Positions 34,902 through 43,819 of a stretch of DNA of 64,000 bases are shown here, one piece after another; positions within the stretch are counted from its first letter, which is position 1, and each line of letters begins with the position of its first letter. The stretch covers positions 1 to 64,000 of the forward strand of contig NZ_WMDQ01000018.1 in the NCBI RefSeq assembly GCF_009707955.1, in the 5' to 3' direction. The notes under the pieces were generated by a model. That model did not search any database, had not been told where the DNA came from, and worked only from the letters and a program-made list of their open reading frames with translations. A program made the position numbers and the translations under genes. The DNA comes from Flavobacterium sp. LC2016-13 (GTDB lineage Bacteria; Bacteroidota; Bacteroidia; Flavobacteriales; Flavobacteriaceae).

Positions 34902-37215
34902 TAGTTTACTTTTAATATTAAGCTTTCAGGTTTCTTTTGCCTGTGGTTGGGGCGTTTCGCCTGAAGCAAGTCGTTTAGTTTTATTTAGAGCGCAACGAGA
35001 TGGTTTCTTTAAACTCACTCCGTTTTATTATTCTGCAGATTATTACTATTCTACAAATTATTATTATTCGACATATACGGTTTCCGGCGTAGATCAGGAA
35101 TTAAATTGTTTAGAATGGAAGAAAAAATTAGGTAATACAATTGATCCAAAAGATGTTCATGTTATTTTATACGAAACAGATTCAGAACAATTTGAAACGG
35201 TATTCGAAACCAAATCATTAAATAAAGTATTCAAAAAAAATACTTTTATAGAAGCTTTATTATTACCTAAAAATAAAGCTTTCTTAAACTATATTTTATT
35301 CGCTAAAAAACTGGAATACAATAGTAATACAGATATAAAATGGGAATCCTGGGATAAAGTTGGTTATGATAGCCAGGATCATAAACAGGCAGATTTAGAA
35401 GATTTTGAAAAGAAAATTAAATCAGCCAAAGATGCTTTCCTGAAACAACGATACGCCTTTTTAATTTTGAGATACAGTTTTTACGCTCAGGATAAAGCGG
35501 AAGTAATTCGTTTGTATGATACTTATTTTGCCGAAAACAAAAACACAATTTTAGAGCCTTGGGCTTTGTATTATAAAGCTTTGTGTATTGATGACTTGGT
35601 TTTGCAAAATTATTTATTGAGTAAAGTTTTTGCTGCTTGCGAAGAAAAATCCTTTGCCGTTTTACAACATTATAATTGGAAATTAACGGAAGGAACATTG
35701 GCTTTGGCTCAAAATGATGAAGAAAGAAGTATAATCCTTTCTATTGAAAGTTTCCGAAATCCTGCGCCGGACTTAAAAACGATAGAAGAAGTCTATAAAC
35801 TAAGTCCGAATAGCATTAATTTGAGTTTTTTGATTGGAAGAGAAATCAACAAACTTGAAGATTGGATTTTTACACCGCAATATAGCAATCACGGAAGTCC
35901 GTCTGTCGTGTTTGAAGGTACTGATTGGTATGGCGATTACGCAAATGCAATAGAAGAAAATCGCAAAAAAGACATTCTGCAATTACGAGAATTAGAATAT
36001 TTTCTAATTTCTATTCGCGAACAAACTTCCGGAGAACAAAAAGATTACATTACTTCCGCAATTGCACAGCTTTGTTTTATGGATGATCAAATCGATTTGG
36101 GTAAAAAATATACCGATATGATTTCTGATAAAGCCAATGCATCGATACAAATGCAGAAAAATATTCAGTTGGCGTTGGTTTCTTTAAAACAAGATGATAT
36201 GAAAGATGAGGAAGTTCAAAATCAGCTTTTTAAATATTTTGATTCAGTCGAAAATCTGGTGGAAAACGATAATGGATTATTTAAAAATTTATACAGTTTA
36301 TATAGAATCGCCAGCGCAGATTTCTTTAAAAAAGGCGATCAGGTTACTGCAGGATTATTAATGATGAAATCAGACCAAAAAAACGAAGGCGAATATTCTG
36401 TTTATAATAACCCTAATTTCTATAGTTCTATTGGTTATTTCGACCGAAACGCAACTGTTGAAGATGTTGATCGTTTGATAGCTTTACAGCAAAAAGAAGA
36501 TAAAACGCCTTTTGAAAAATATATTTGTTCCGGAACAATGGCGCCAGATATAAATTATTACAAAGATTTGAAAGGAACAATTGCTTTTAGAAACAATAAT
36601 TTAGAATTGGCTTATGAAACTTTTTCAAGCATGCCAAAAGATTTCTGGAAGAAAAATTATGCCTTTACAGATTATTTAAACGAAAATCCTTTTACGCCGA
36701 AAATCCTTCAAAAAGATAAAGAACGCAAATTCGATTATCGTTTTAATAAAGCAGAATTTATTGCAAAATTGATTGAACTAAAAAAGCAAAATACGGCATC
36801 GAGCAACTTACAATTGGCGCACGCCTATTTTAATGTTTCATATTTAGGAAATTCCTGGATGATGGTCGCATACGACTGGACATCAGGAGAATCTTATACT
36901 GATTACGTTTACGGAGATAATTCTGAAAACGAAAAAAAATATCAAAAAGGGAATTATTACAATCTAACGATGGCCAAAATATATTATGAAAAAGCACTAA
37001 AAATGTCTAAAAATAATAACGAAAAAGCCTTAGCCAGTTTAATGATTTTTGAATGTAATTATTATAATCATTACGCGAATGTAGTTTCAACAGAAGAAGA
37101 AGAAAAAAATCCGTTTAAGGCAGGGAAGGAGCTGGTTAATTTTTATTCGGTTTATAAAACCACGCCAACATTTAAAAAGTACAATTGCCCGCTATTACAA
37201 GCGTTTATAAACTAA
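34888..37215 (+). CDS. Large secreted protein of unknown function
   Basis: 775 residues from the ATG at 34888, which overlaps the upstream gene by 14 bp and starts a good signal peptide (MKIFSSLLLILSFQVSFAC). If this Cys is a lipobox it is weak. A Tyr-rich patch follows (YYSADYYYST, NYYYSTY). The rest is mostly helical with TPR-like character: pairs of helices such as EPWALYYKALCIDDL, YYEKALKMSKNNNEKAL. Family is not recognised. Translation coupling with the upstream lipoprotein suggests the two work as a pair. Confidence 0.65.
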   Translation: MKIFSSLLLILSFQVSFACGWGVSPEASRLVLFRAQRDGFFKLTPFYYSADYYYSTNYYYSTYTVSGVDQELNCLEWKKKLGNTIDPKDVHVILYETDSEQFETVFETKSLNKVFKKNTFIEALLLPKNKAFLNYILFAKKLEYNSNTDIKWESWDKVGYDSQDHKQADLEDFEKKIKSAKDAFLKQRYAFLILRYSFYAQDKAEVIRLYDTYFAENKNTILEPWALYYKALCIDDLVLQNYLLSKVFAACEEKSFAVLQHYNWKLTEGTLALAQNDEERSIILSIESFRNPAPDLKTIEEVYKLSPNSINLSFLIGREINKLEDWIFTPQYSNHGSPSVVFEGTDWYGDYANAIEENRKKDILQLRELEYFLISIREQTSGEQKDYITSAIAQLCFMDDQIDLGKKYTDMISDKANASIQMQKNIQLALVSLKQDDMKDEEVQNQLFKYFDSVENLVENDNGLFKNLYSLYRIASADFFKKGDQVTAGLLMMKSDQKNEGEYSVYNNPNFYSSIGYFDRNATVEDVDRLIALQQKEDKTPFEKYICSGTMAPDINYYKDLKGTIAFRNNNLELAYETFSSMPKDFWKKNYAFTDYLNENPFTPKILQKDKERKFDYRFNKAEFIAKLIELKKQNTASSNLQLAHAYFNVSYLGNSWMMVAYDWTSGESYTDYVYGDNSENEKKYQKGNYYNLTMAKIYYEKALKMSKNNNEKALASLMIFECNYYNHYANVVSTEEEEKNPFKAGKELVNFYSVYKTTPTFKKYNCPLLQAFIN

Positions 37216-37224
37216 ATTTTTTCC

Positions 37225-37300
37225 ACCATATAAGTTATATAAGTTCATTTAAAGTTTTTACCTAAAGTCAAACTTAAATTTCTTATATAACTTATATGGT
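37225..37300. repeat. 19-bp perfect inverted repeat
   Basis: ACCATATAAGTTATATAAG (37225-37243) is exactly inverted at 37282-37300, with a 38-nt middle that is itself partly self-complementary. It lies between convergent genes and lacks a long T-run. Confidence 0.75.
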
Positions 37301-37316
37301 TTAAAAAAGTACAAAA

Positions 37317-37347
37317 AAAAAGCGTTCGGCTTACGAACGCTTTTATT
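37317..37347 (-). terminator. Terminator of tpiA
   Basis: AAAGCGTTCG and CGAACGCTTT pair with a 5-nt loop, and an A-run/T-run flanks both sides, so it can act bidirectionally. Confidence 0.85.
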
Positions 37348-37396
37348 ATTTAGTAGATTTTAAAATCTTTTAATCTTAAATCTTTTAATCTATTTT

Positions 37397-38149
37397 TTAG
37401 ATCGCAGTAACAATTGCTAAAAAGTCATCTGCTTTTAAAGCAGCACCACCAATCAAACCACCATCTACGTCTGGTTTAGAGAAGATTTCTTTTGCGTTGT
37501 CCGGTTTAACAGAACCACCGTATAAAATAGAAACTTCGTCAGCGATATCAGCTCCAAAAGCTTTACGAACAACTTCTCTAATAAATTCGTGCATTTCCTG
37601 TGCTTGTTCCGGTGAAGCAGTTTCTCCTGTTCCAATAGCCCAAACTGGCTCGTATGCTAAAACAACTTTAGACCAAGATTCTTTAGCGATATGGAATAAT
37701 CCGTCACGCAATTGATTTTCAACAATATTGAAATGATTTCCTGATTGACGATCTTTTAATTCTTCTCCAAAACAAAAAATTACAGTCAATTCATGTTTCA
37801 AGGCAGTATCAACTTTGCTTGCGATTAAAGCATCTGTTTCATGAAAAATAGCTCTACGCTCAGAGTGACCAAGAATTACGGTGTTTACACCAATGCTAGT
37901 TAACATATCAGCAGAAATTTCTCCTGTAAAAGCTCCGCCTTCAGCCTGATGAACGTTTTGTGCAGAAACTCCAATCGTTGTATTTTTTACTTTAGCAACT
38001 GCTGCCTGTAAATTTACAAATGTTGGAGCAACAATTACCTGAGCAGTAGTTTGTGCTGGTATTTTAGTAATTAATTCGCTTAATAATTCTTCAGTTTGTG
38101 CTGCGTTTTTATGCATTTTCCAGTTTCCTGCAACAATCTTTTTTCTCAT
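37397..38149 (-). CDS. tpiA: Triose-phosphate isomerase
   Basis: 250 residues, the standard length. All catalytic elements are present: GNWKMHK (Lys), LGHSERR (His), AYEPVWAIGTG (Glu) and YGGSVKPDN phosphate loop. It interconverts glyceraldehyde 3-phosphate and dihydroxyacetone phosphate; cytoplasmic dimer. It is preceded by the TlpA-like lipoprotein gene (95 bp) on the same strand, which may share a transcript. Confidence 0.97.
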   Translation of the reverse strand: MRKKIVAGNWKMHKNAAQTEELLSELITKIPAQTTAQVIVAPTFVNLQAAVAKVKNTTIGVSAQNVHQAEGGAFTGEISADMLTSIGVNTVILGHSERRAIFHETDALIASKVDTALKHELTVIFCFGEELKDRQSGNHFNIVENQLRDGLFHIAKESWSKVVLAYEPVWAIGTGETASPEQAQEMHEFIREVVRKAFGADIADEVSILYGGSVKPDNAKEIFSKPDVDGGLIGGAALKADDFLAIVTAI

Positions 38150-38244
38150 TTTTGTAGTTTTTTATTTTTTGCTTTTAATTTGTTTTTTGTTGAAATTTCA
38201 ATTGAACTAAAGTAAAATTAAAATTGATTTTTGAAATTGAAATC

Positions 38245-38739
38245 TTATTTCAATCCTTGTAAAGTTTCATTGATTTTATCAAAGTCTGTTTCAATTGCAC
38301 GGTACAATACGATTTTTCCTTTTTTATCGATAACAATGTATCTCGGAATCCAATCTAAATCAATTGCTTTTCCAAAAACACCTTTCATACCGTCGTTCAT
38401 CATAAAATGATCGCCTTTTAATTCGTGTTTTTCAATTCCGATTTTCCATTTATCAGCCGTTTTATCAGCAGAAAGGAATAAGTATGAAGCTTCAGGATGA
38501 TTTGCTTGCAGTTCTTTTAATTTTGGCATTGCTTTTACACAATCACCACACCACGAAGCCCAAACTTCTATAACCAAAGTTTTTCCTTTGTATTTTTTTA
38601 AAATGTTCTTGAATGAAGTCTGACCTCCATCAACTGTAAGTAATTTTTCAGATAAGGCTTCTTTTGAAAAACTTGTTTTTTGTGCCTGAGTACATGAAAA
38701 AGTAATAAATGCAATAACAACGAGAGCTATTTGTTTCAT
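38245..38739 (-). CDS. TlpA-like thioredoxin-fold lipoprotein
   Basis: 164 residues from the ATG at 38739; the lipobox ITFSC then falls in place. The thioredoxin-like domain has the active site WASWCGDCVKAMP and a cis-Pro region (DLDWIPRYIVID). It probably reduces disulfides in the periplasm. An earlier in-frame start would hide the lipoprotein signal. It lies between tpiA and the alpha/beta-hydrolase gene, on the same strand. Confidence 0.85.
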   Translation of the reverse strand: MKQIALVVIAFITFSCTQAQKTSFSKEALSEKLLTVDGGQTSFKNILKKYKGKTLVIEVWASWCGDCVKAMPKLKELQANHPEASYLFLSADKTADKWKIGIEKHELKGDHFMMNDGMKGVFGKAIDLDWIPRYIVIDKKGKIVLYRAIETDFDKINETLQGLK

Positions 38740-39143
38740 ATTATAATTATAGTTTTTAAAATAGTATGAAATGCTTTTCTGGAAATGGATCTGCAAATTC
38801 AAATCAGGGCGATTTCATATATTAAGGTTCCCAACAAAGTTAAACAAACAAATTGAAAGCCAAATGGGGATTAACAAAATTTGAAGACTCGTTTATTTTA
38901 TCACAAAACTTGAAAATTCGGTTAAAAAAAGAGTTTAGAAATCGTAATAGTTGGCAGTGAAAACTCCATTTTTAGGCAATTTTTTAAAAATTTATTTTCG
39001 AAAGAATAAAAAAAGAAACTATTTTTTGTGAAGAAGAAGATTTTGAAAGCAAAAAAACGTCAGATTTGAATAAAAAAGGCTTCAATAATTATTCTAAAAT
39101 TAGAATTTTATTGAAACCTATTTTTAAATGTCATATTAGATTT
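38740..39143. other. 404-bp gap with one terminator
   Basis: No gene is seen. The only structure is the minus-strand terminator at 39072-39119. The rest is A/T-rich leader DNA of the TlpA-like gene. Confidence 0.5.
39072..39119 (-). terminator. Terminator of the secreted alpha/beta-hydrolase gene
   Basis: GGTTTCAATAAAATTCTA on the minus strand pairs, with small mismatches, with TAGAATAATTATTGAAGCC, followed by a T-run. Confidence 0.75.
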
Positions 39144-39812
39144 TTAATTCAAATCATAATTACCATTCGCCCATTTTTTAGCAGGAACAATCCATTCGTC
39201 TAAAGCTTTATATAAAAAGCCATGTTTAAGATTGGTGTTTAATTCAATTTGTTTGAAATGATTTATTTTAAGTTTCGAAGTTTCTTTTCTTTTGGTAGCA
39301 TCAACACCATAAATATCTGATTTTTCATAAATGGTCAAAATATTTCCGCAGAAATTAATATCCCGGATTTCCTGAATATCAACATCTCTAAAACATCCAA
39401 TAAAAACAAAATTCACATCAGGATTTGCTAAAAAAGTCGAAACATATTGTGCTATGTAACCGCCTTTTGAAGTTCCGATTACAGTAATTTTATTTGGAGG
39501 AACTCCTTTTTTGAGCTGTTTTTTAATTTGCTTTACTATTTTTTCAGCGTAGTCGTATGCATTTGTGTTTTTCTTTCTGATTTCGCTAAACACAATAAAA
39601 TTATCTTTTCTAAATGAAGCCAATATTTCATTGTATTCTGCCTTTCCATATTCAGGATGAGCAACGCTTAAATCGTTTTCCTCGATAAATTTGTTATGCA
39701 GGAAAAAAATATATTTTTGATCTTTGTTTGATGTTTTTTCCTGACTAAATACTGTGAAAGTGCAAAGTACAGATAGTAAAAAGGCGAAAACGAATTTTGA
39801 TAATTGATTCAT
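39144..39812 (-). CDS. Secreted alpha/beta-hydrolase, unknown substrate
   Basis: 222 residues with a signal peptide (to TVFSQ). The alpha/beta-hydrolase core is KYIFFLHNKFIE (oxyanion region), VIGTSKGGYIAQ (nucleophile Ser in G-T-S-K-G), an acidic candidate in TIYEKSD and KHGFLY (His). Small size and lack of a lid suggest an esterase. Own terminator downstream. Upstream lies the DoxX-type gene's terminator, so it is a single-gene unit. Confidence 0.7.
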   Translation of the reverse strand: MNQLSKFVFAFLLSVLCTFTVFSQEKTSNKDQKYIFFLHNKFIEENDLSVAHPEYGKAEYNEILASFRKDNFIVFSEIRKKNTNAYDYAEKIVKQIKKQLKKGVPPNKITVIGTSKGGYIAQYVSTFLANPDVNFVFIGCFRDVDIQEIRDINFCGNILTIYEKSDIYGVDATKRKETSKLKINHFKQIELNTNLKHGFLYKALDEWIVPAKKWANGNYDLN

Positions 39813-39921
39813 AAATTACTTTGTTTTTTTAAATGTTTTTAACAAATGTAAAAAAGAAAATGAGTTGATTTAATATTTTTCTTACTTAATGTATTTCTAA
39901 ATTCTTTAGTATTTTATATTA

Positions 39922-39960
39922 AAAAAACGCCAATAAATCTAATAGAATATTGGCGTTTTT
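39922..39960 (-). terminator. Terminator of the DoxX/thioredoxin-fold gene
   Basis: AAAAACGCCAATA (39923-39935) pairs exactly with TATTGGCGTTTTT (39948-39960). Confidence 0.88.
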
Positions 39961-39976
39961 ATGTTTTTATTTTTAA

Positions 39977-41098
39977 TTAAAGACCATAAGCAACATCAGA
40001 TAATTTCAAATCATCAATATCGTTATAATGTACTTTTTGCACTACAGTTCCTTTGTGTAAAACTACAATACTTGGATTTGCTCTTTCTACAGTTTTCAAT
40101 GCTGTTGCATCGCAAAAATAGAAGTCAACATTTAAACCGTATTGTTTTTTAGCTTTTGCAATTTCCTCAGCTCCAGAAGCCGTCATTCCAATAACTTTAT
40201 ATCCTTTTGCTTTTGCTTCAACATTTAATTTTTCTAATTTTTTCATTCCGTCAGGATTAGACAAAGCCAAATCGTAAGTAACAAAAATCAATAATTTTGG
40301 TTCTTTCAACAATTCTTCTTTATAATCAGAATCGTCTTTTGTCATTGTAAAATCATGAATTGGCGGAGTGTATCCTTCAGTAATCACTTTATCTTTTCGG
40401 TCAACAAAAGTTGCGCCTGTTGGAATATTTGCTAAATCTTTCTCTGTAAATTCTTTATCAACTCCGTTTACTTTATAGATAAAAATCATTTCTACAACAG
40501 ATTTTGGAGCGCCTTCCGGAATTTCCATTCCTTTCTCAATGTTTGTTCCCACTTTGTACGGACGGAAATCTTTAATCGGATTATGATTTAAAACCCAAAC
40601 GGCCATAATAATACACAAAACAACACTTGCAAAAGTGATGATATTGGTAATAACATTTGAAAATAAAGGTTTTACCAATTTTTTATTGATGAATAAAATC
40701 AGGATAAAGAAAAGTAAAACGATATCTTTTGTGAATGATTGCCAAGGCGTTAAGTGTAAAGCATCTCCAAAACATCCACAATCTTTAACAACATCAAAAT
40801 AAGCAGAGTAGAAGGTAAGGAACGTGAAGAAAACAATCAAAAGCAACAAAGCCCAAATCGTTAATTTTGATTTGTAACCCACCAAAAGCATTACGCCCAA
40901 AACTACTTCAAGAATCACTAAAAAGATCGCTAAACCTAAAGCCAATGGCTCTAAAAACGGCATGTTAAAAACCGGTTCGCTAAAATATTCGGCCAATTTA
41001 TATGAAAATCCAACAGGATCATTCAGTTTAATTAATCCGGAAATGATAAATAATACACCGACAAATAATCGGGAAAATTGGGTAATGATGTTTTTCAT
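39977..41098 (-). CDS. DoxX/MauE-type membrane protein fused to a thioredoxin-like fold
   Basis: 373 residues. The first 170 form a DoxX/MauE-like four-helix membrane domain (ISGLIKLNDPVGF, then a Cys pair C107/C109 in KDCGCFGD). A further helix and an extracytoplasmic part follow, with a thioredoxin-like fold at the end (LLIFVTYDLALSNPDG, NPSIVVLHKGTVV). The expected CxxC is absent (LALS at that spot). It matches a Bacteroidota family also known as BT_3928. A redox role via the membrane Cys pair is plausible but unproven. DUF1599 lies upstream on the same strand. Confidence 0.75.
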   Translation of the reverse strand: MKNIITQFSRLFVGVLFIISGLIKLNDPVGFSYKLAEYFSEPVFNMPFLEPLALGLAIFLVILEVVLGVMLLVGYKSKLTIWALLLLIVFFTFLTFYSAYFDVVKDCGCFGDALHLTPWQSFTKDIVLLFFILILFINKKLVKPLFSNVITNIITFASVVLCIIMAVWVLNHNPIKDFRPYKVGTNIEKGMEIPEGAPKSVVEMIFIYKVNGVDKEFTEKDLANIPTGATFVDRKDKVITEGYTPPIHDFTMTKDDSDYKEELLKEPKLLIFVTYDLALSNPDGMKKLEKLNVEAKAKGYKVIGMTASGAEEIAKAKKQYGLNVDFYFCDATALKTVERANPSIVVLHKGTVVQKVHYNDIDDLKLSDVAYGL

Positions 41099-41198
41099 GG
41101 GAATTTTGACTAAGATTTTTTGAAATAGTTTAGAATATTAAATGTGCTTTTTTAAAGTAATTCCTCTGTTATATAATTATCCTGCGTTATGATTAAGA

Positions 41199-41978
41199 TT
41201 AAAAATTTTCATTAAAATAACTTTTATGGTTGACATTATTTTTAGAAGTTCTCGTAGGGGAACCGAATGTTATTATTACAGCAAAAACAATAAATATAAA
41301 TGCCCAATATTTCACTTTTATCAAAAATAAGCTATCACTGGTTTTAAAGCTTACCTCTTTTCCTGTTTCTTGATCAATTACGGTTTCTGCAACTTTATCA
41401 TTCCTTATTTTTCCAAAAATAAAGCAAAAAAGTGCTGTAATATAAAAAGGGGCAGCCACAATATGTTTCGAAGTTGGAAAAAGTAATGTCAAGCTTATAA
41501 AAGTAAATAAAAAAGCTAGAATTATTAAATATCCTTTTCCGGACCATATTATTATAAAATATCGTTTATACTTACTATTTTCAAAAACTTTAATAGTAAC
41601 AAATATTAAACTAACAAAGAAAAAAACGAGCGCAGCATTTTGAATAATTAGATATAAGTCACCATCAACCTGATTTATCGATTTGCTTAAAAGTATAGTA
41701 GCACAAAAAATAAAAGGTATTGCCCAGTATTGCATTTTTATCAAAAACAAACTATGACTTCTTTTAAGATTGACTTCCTTTCCTGTTTCTTTATGTAAAT
41801 ACGGGTTCAAGGCCTTATTGTTCCACTTTCTTCCAAAAATATAGCAAAAAAGCCCTGTAATATAGAAAGGAGTGGCAATAGACATCATACCATATTCTGG
41901 GAGAATATACCAAAAACAAATTATTGTTATTATAAAAACAAGAATTATTAAGTATCCTTTATTATTTCCTATTTTCAT
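41199..41978 (-). CDS. Membrane protein with internal duplication, unknown
   Basis: 259 residues with two homologous halves: GYLIILVFIITIICFW...ITGLFCYIFG...ETGKEVNLK...SLFLIKMQYWA in the first, and GYLIILAFLFTFISLT...ITALFCFIFG...ETGKEVSFK...SLFLIKVKYWA in the second. Each half has about four hydrophobic segments with a soluble loop. No family is recognised. It lies between the DoxX-type gene and DUF1599 on the same strand; the neighbours may be conserved, this gene looks inserted. Confidence 0.65.
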   Translation of the reverse strand: MKIGNNKGYLIILVFIITIICFWYILPEYGMMSIATPFYITGLFCYIFGRKWNNKALNPYLHKETGKEVNLKRSHSLFLIKMQYWAIPFIFCATILLSKSINQVDGDLYLIIQNAALVFFFVSLIFVTIKVFENSKYKRYFIIIWSGKGYLIILAFLFTFISLTLLFPTSKHIVAAPFYITALFCFIFGKIRNDKVAETVIDQETGKEVSFKTSDSLFLIKVKYWAFIFIVFAVIITFGSPTRTSKNNVNHKSYFNENF

Positions 41979-42088
41979 AATAATTTTTTAGGTTTTTAGT
42001 TGCTTTTAAATGTTACTTACATTTATTTTAAAGTCAAAGACAATATTAAATATTATAAGTTTAAAGATATTCTTAGATGGTTTAGCGA

Positions 42089-42628
42089 TTATTTTATCGG
42101 ATTTAAAATCAAGGCAAAAACAGAATAATTAATCATATCCTGATAATTGGCGTCAATACCTTCAGAAACTATAGTTTGACCTTTGTTATCTTCAATTTGT
42201 TTAACGCGAAGCAGCTTTTGCAAAATCAAATCTGTCAAAGAACTAACACGCATATCGCGCCACGCTTCTCCGTAATCGTGATTTTTGGCTTCCATTAAAT
42301 CTTTGGTTAGCTTAACTTTGGCGTCATACAATTGAGTTGCTTTTTCGACATCCAGATCCGGTTGGTCAACAACGCCCAATTCTAACTGAATTAGGGCCAT
42401 TATAGAATAATTGATAATGCCGATGAATTCTCCTTTTTCATCTTCATCAACTTTACGAATTTCGTTTTCTTGTAAACTTCTGATTCTTTGAGCTTTTATA
42501 AAAATTTGATCGGTAAGAGAAGGCAATCTCAAAATACGCCATGCACTGCCATAATCTTTCATTTTATTGATAAATAAGGTTCTGCAAACCGTAATTACAT
42601 TATCAAATTCTAAGGAAGTATTCTTCAT
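42089..42628 (-). CDS. DUF1599 family protein, internally duplicated
   Basis: 179 residues, cytoplasmic. Two copies of the DUF1599 pattern are seen: KDYGSAWRILRLPSLTDQI...RIRSLQE...NYSIMALIQ and HDYGEAWRDMRVSSLTDLI...RVKQIED...NYSVFALI. DUF1599 has been linked to nucleotide-modification systems in some contexts, but in flavobacteria it is a common chromosomal gene next to folP. Function is unknown. It is divergent from folP across a 218-bp repeat-bearing gap. Confidence 0.8.
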   Translation of the reverse strand: MKNTSLEFDNVITVCRTLFINKMKDYGSAWRILRLPSLTDQIFIKAQRIRSLQENEIRKVDEDEKGEFIGIINYSIMALIQLELGVVDQPDLDVEKATQLYDAKVKLTKDLMEAKNHDYGEAWRDMRVSSLTDLILQKLLRVKQIEDNKGQTIVSEGIDANYQDMINYSVFALILNPIK

Positions 42629-42681
42629 TTATTGCTGTATATTTGCTTAAATTTCTTCAAAAATAAGGATAAAATTAAAGA

Positions 42682-42832
42682 GTTTCAAGTTTCAGGTTTT
42701 CTTTGTTTGAAGTTTTTTCTAAACAAAATGTTAATGCCAACAACTGGAAGCCAAAAATTATAAAATTGTTTCAGGTTTCAAGTTGGAAGTAGATTGCGTA
42801 AGTTCCAGAACTTGAAACCTGAAACTTGAAAC
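42682..42832. repeat. 18-bp perfect inverted repeat upstream of folP
   Basis: GTTTCAAGTTTCAGGTTT (42682-42699) is exactly inverted at 42815-42832. A further copy of TTTCAGGTTTCAAGTT lies between (about 42770-42786). The divergent gap between DUF1599 and folP is mostly made of this repeat. Confidence 0.75.
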
Positions 42833-42846
42833 AAAAAAATAAACAA

Positions 42847-43671
42847 ATGCTAATTAACTGCAAAGGCGAACTTATAGATTTATCCATTCCAAAAGTAATG
42901 GGAATCTTGAATGTTACGCCAAATTCTTTCTTTGACGGAGGGAAATATAAAAATGAAGATGAGATCATTTCTCAGGTAGATAAAATGCTGTCTGAAGGCG
43001 CAACGTTTATAGACATTGGTGCATATTCAAGTAAACCAAGTGCCGAATTTGTTTCTGAACAGGAAGAAATCGAAAGAATTGTTCCGGTTATCGAATTGAT
43101 TTTAAAGCATTTTCCGGAAACATTATTATCAATTGACACATTTAGAGCCGAAGTTGCAAAAGCTAGTATAGAAAGCGGTGCAGCGATTATAAATGATATT
43201 GCTGCAGGAAAACTTGACGATAAAATGTTCGATATTATTGCGCATTATAATGTTCCGTATATTATGATGCACATGCGCGGAAATCCGCAAACGATGCAAA
43301 GCCTGACTCAATATGATGATATTGTAAAAGAGATATTGTTTTATTTTTCTGAAAAAGTAAAACGAGCAAGAAGCTTGGGAATTAATGATTTAATCTTAGA
43401 TCCTGGTTTTGGATTTGCAAAAACAACGGATCAAAATTATGAAGTTTTACAAAAAATGGAACTTTTTAATCTTTTAGAATTGCCTGTTTTAGCGGGTGTT
43501 TCCAGAAAATCGATGATTTATAAAACCCTGAATATTACTCCACAAGAAGCTTTAAATGCAACAACGGTTCTAAACACCATTGCATTGACAAAAGGCGCAA
43601 AAATCCTTCGTGTTCATGATGTAAAAGAGGCTGTGGAATGTGTTGCTTTGTTTAATAAAATGAATTTATAA
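42847..43671 (+). CDS. folP: Dihydropteroate synthase
   Basis: 274 residues from the ATG at 42847; a TTG 7 codons upstream lies in the inverted repeat and is not preferred. DHPS motifs: VMGILNVTPNSFFDGG, DIGAYSSKP, DPGFGFAKT and GVSRKSMIY. It joins p-aminobenzoate to the pterin pyrophosphate in folate synthesis and is the target of sulfonamides. Cytoplasmic. A REP-like repeat follows before the next gene. Confidence 0.95.
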   Translation: MLINCKGELIDLSIPKVMGILNVTPNSFFDGGKYKNEDEIISQVDKMLSEGATFIDIGAYSSKPSAEFVSEQEEIERIVPVIELILKHFPETLLSIDTFRAEVAKASIESGAAIINDIAAGKLDDKMFDIIAHYNVPYIMMHMRGNPQTMQSLTQYDDIVKEILFYFSEKVKRARSLGINDLILDPGFGFAKTTDQNYEVLQKMELFNLLELPVLAGVSRKSMIYKTLNITPQEALNATTVLNTIALTKGAKILRVHDVKEAVECVALFNKMNL

Positions 43672-43692
43672 TATAAGAAAATCGTTTAGTTT

Positions 43693-43790
43693 GTCATTTC
43701 GACGAAGGAGAAATCACACTCGTAATTCCTCAAAGAAAGTCGTCAATCTTTGTCGAGCTTCTAGTGTGATTCCTCGTTCCTCGGAATGAC
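43693..43790. repeat. REP-like imperfect inverted repeat
   Basis: The 30-nt arms at 43693-43722 and 43761-43790 match at 25 of 30 positions when one is reversed; both hold GTCATT..CGA and AATCACACT. It lies between folP and the next gene. A closely similar motif is, from memory, scattered in many flavobacterial genomes. Confidence 0.75.
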
Positions 43791-43819
43791 ACACTTTGTG
43801 TTTTAAAAATAAATATAAT

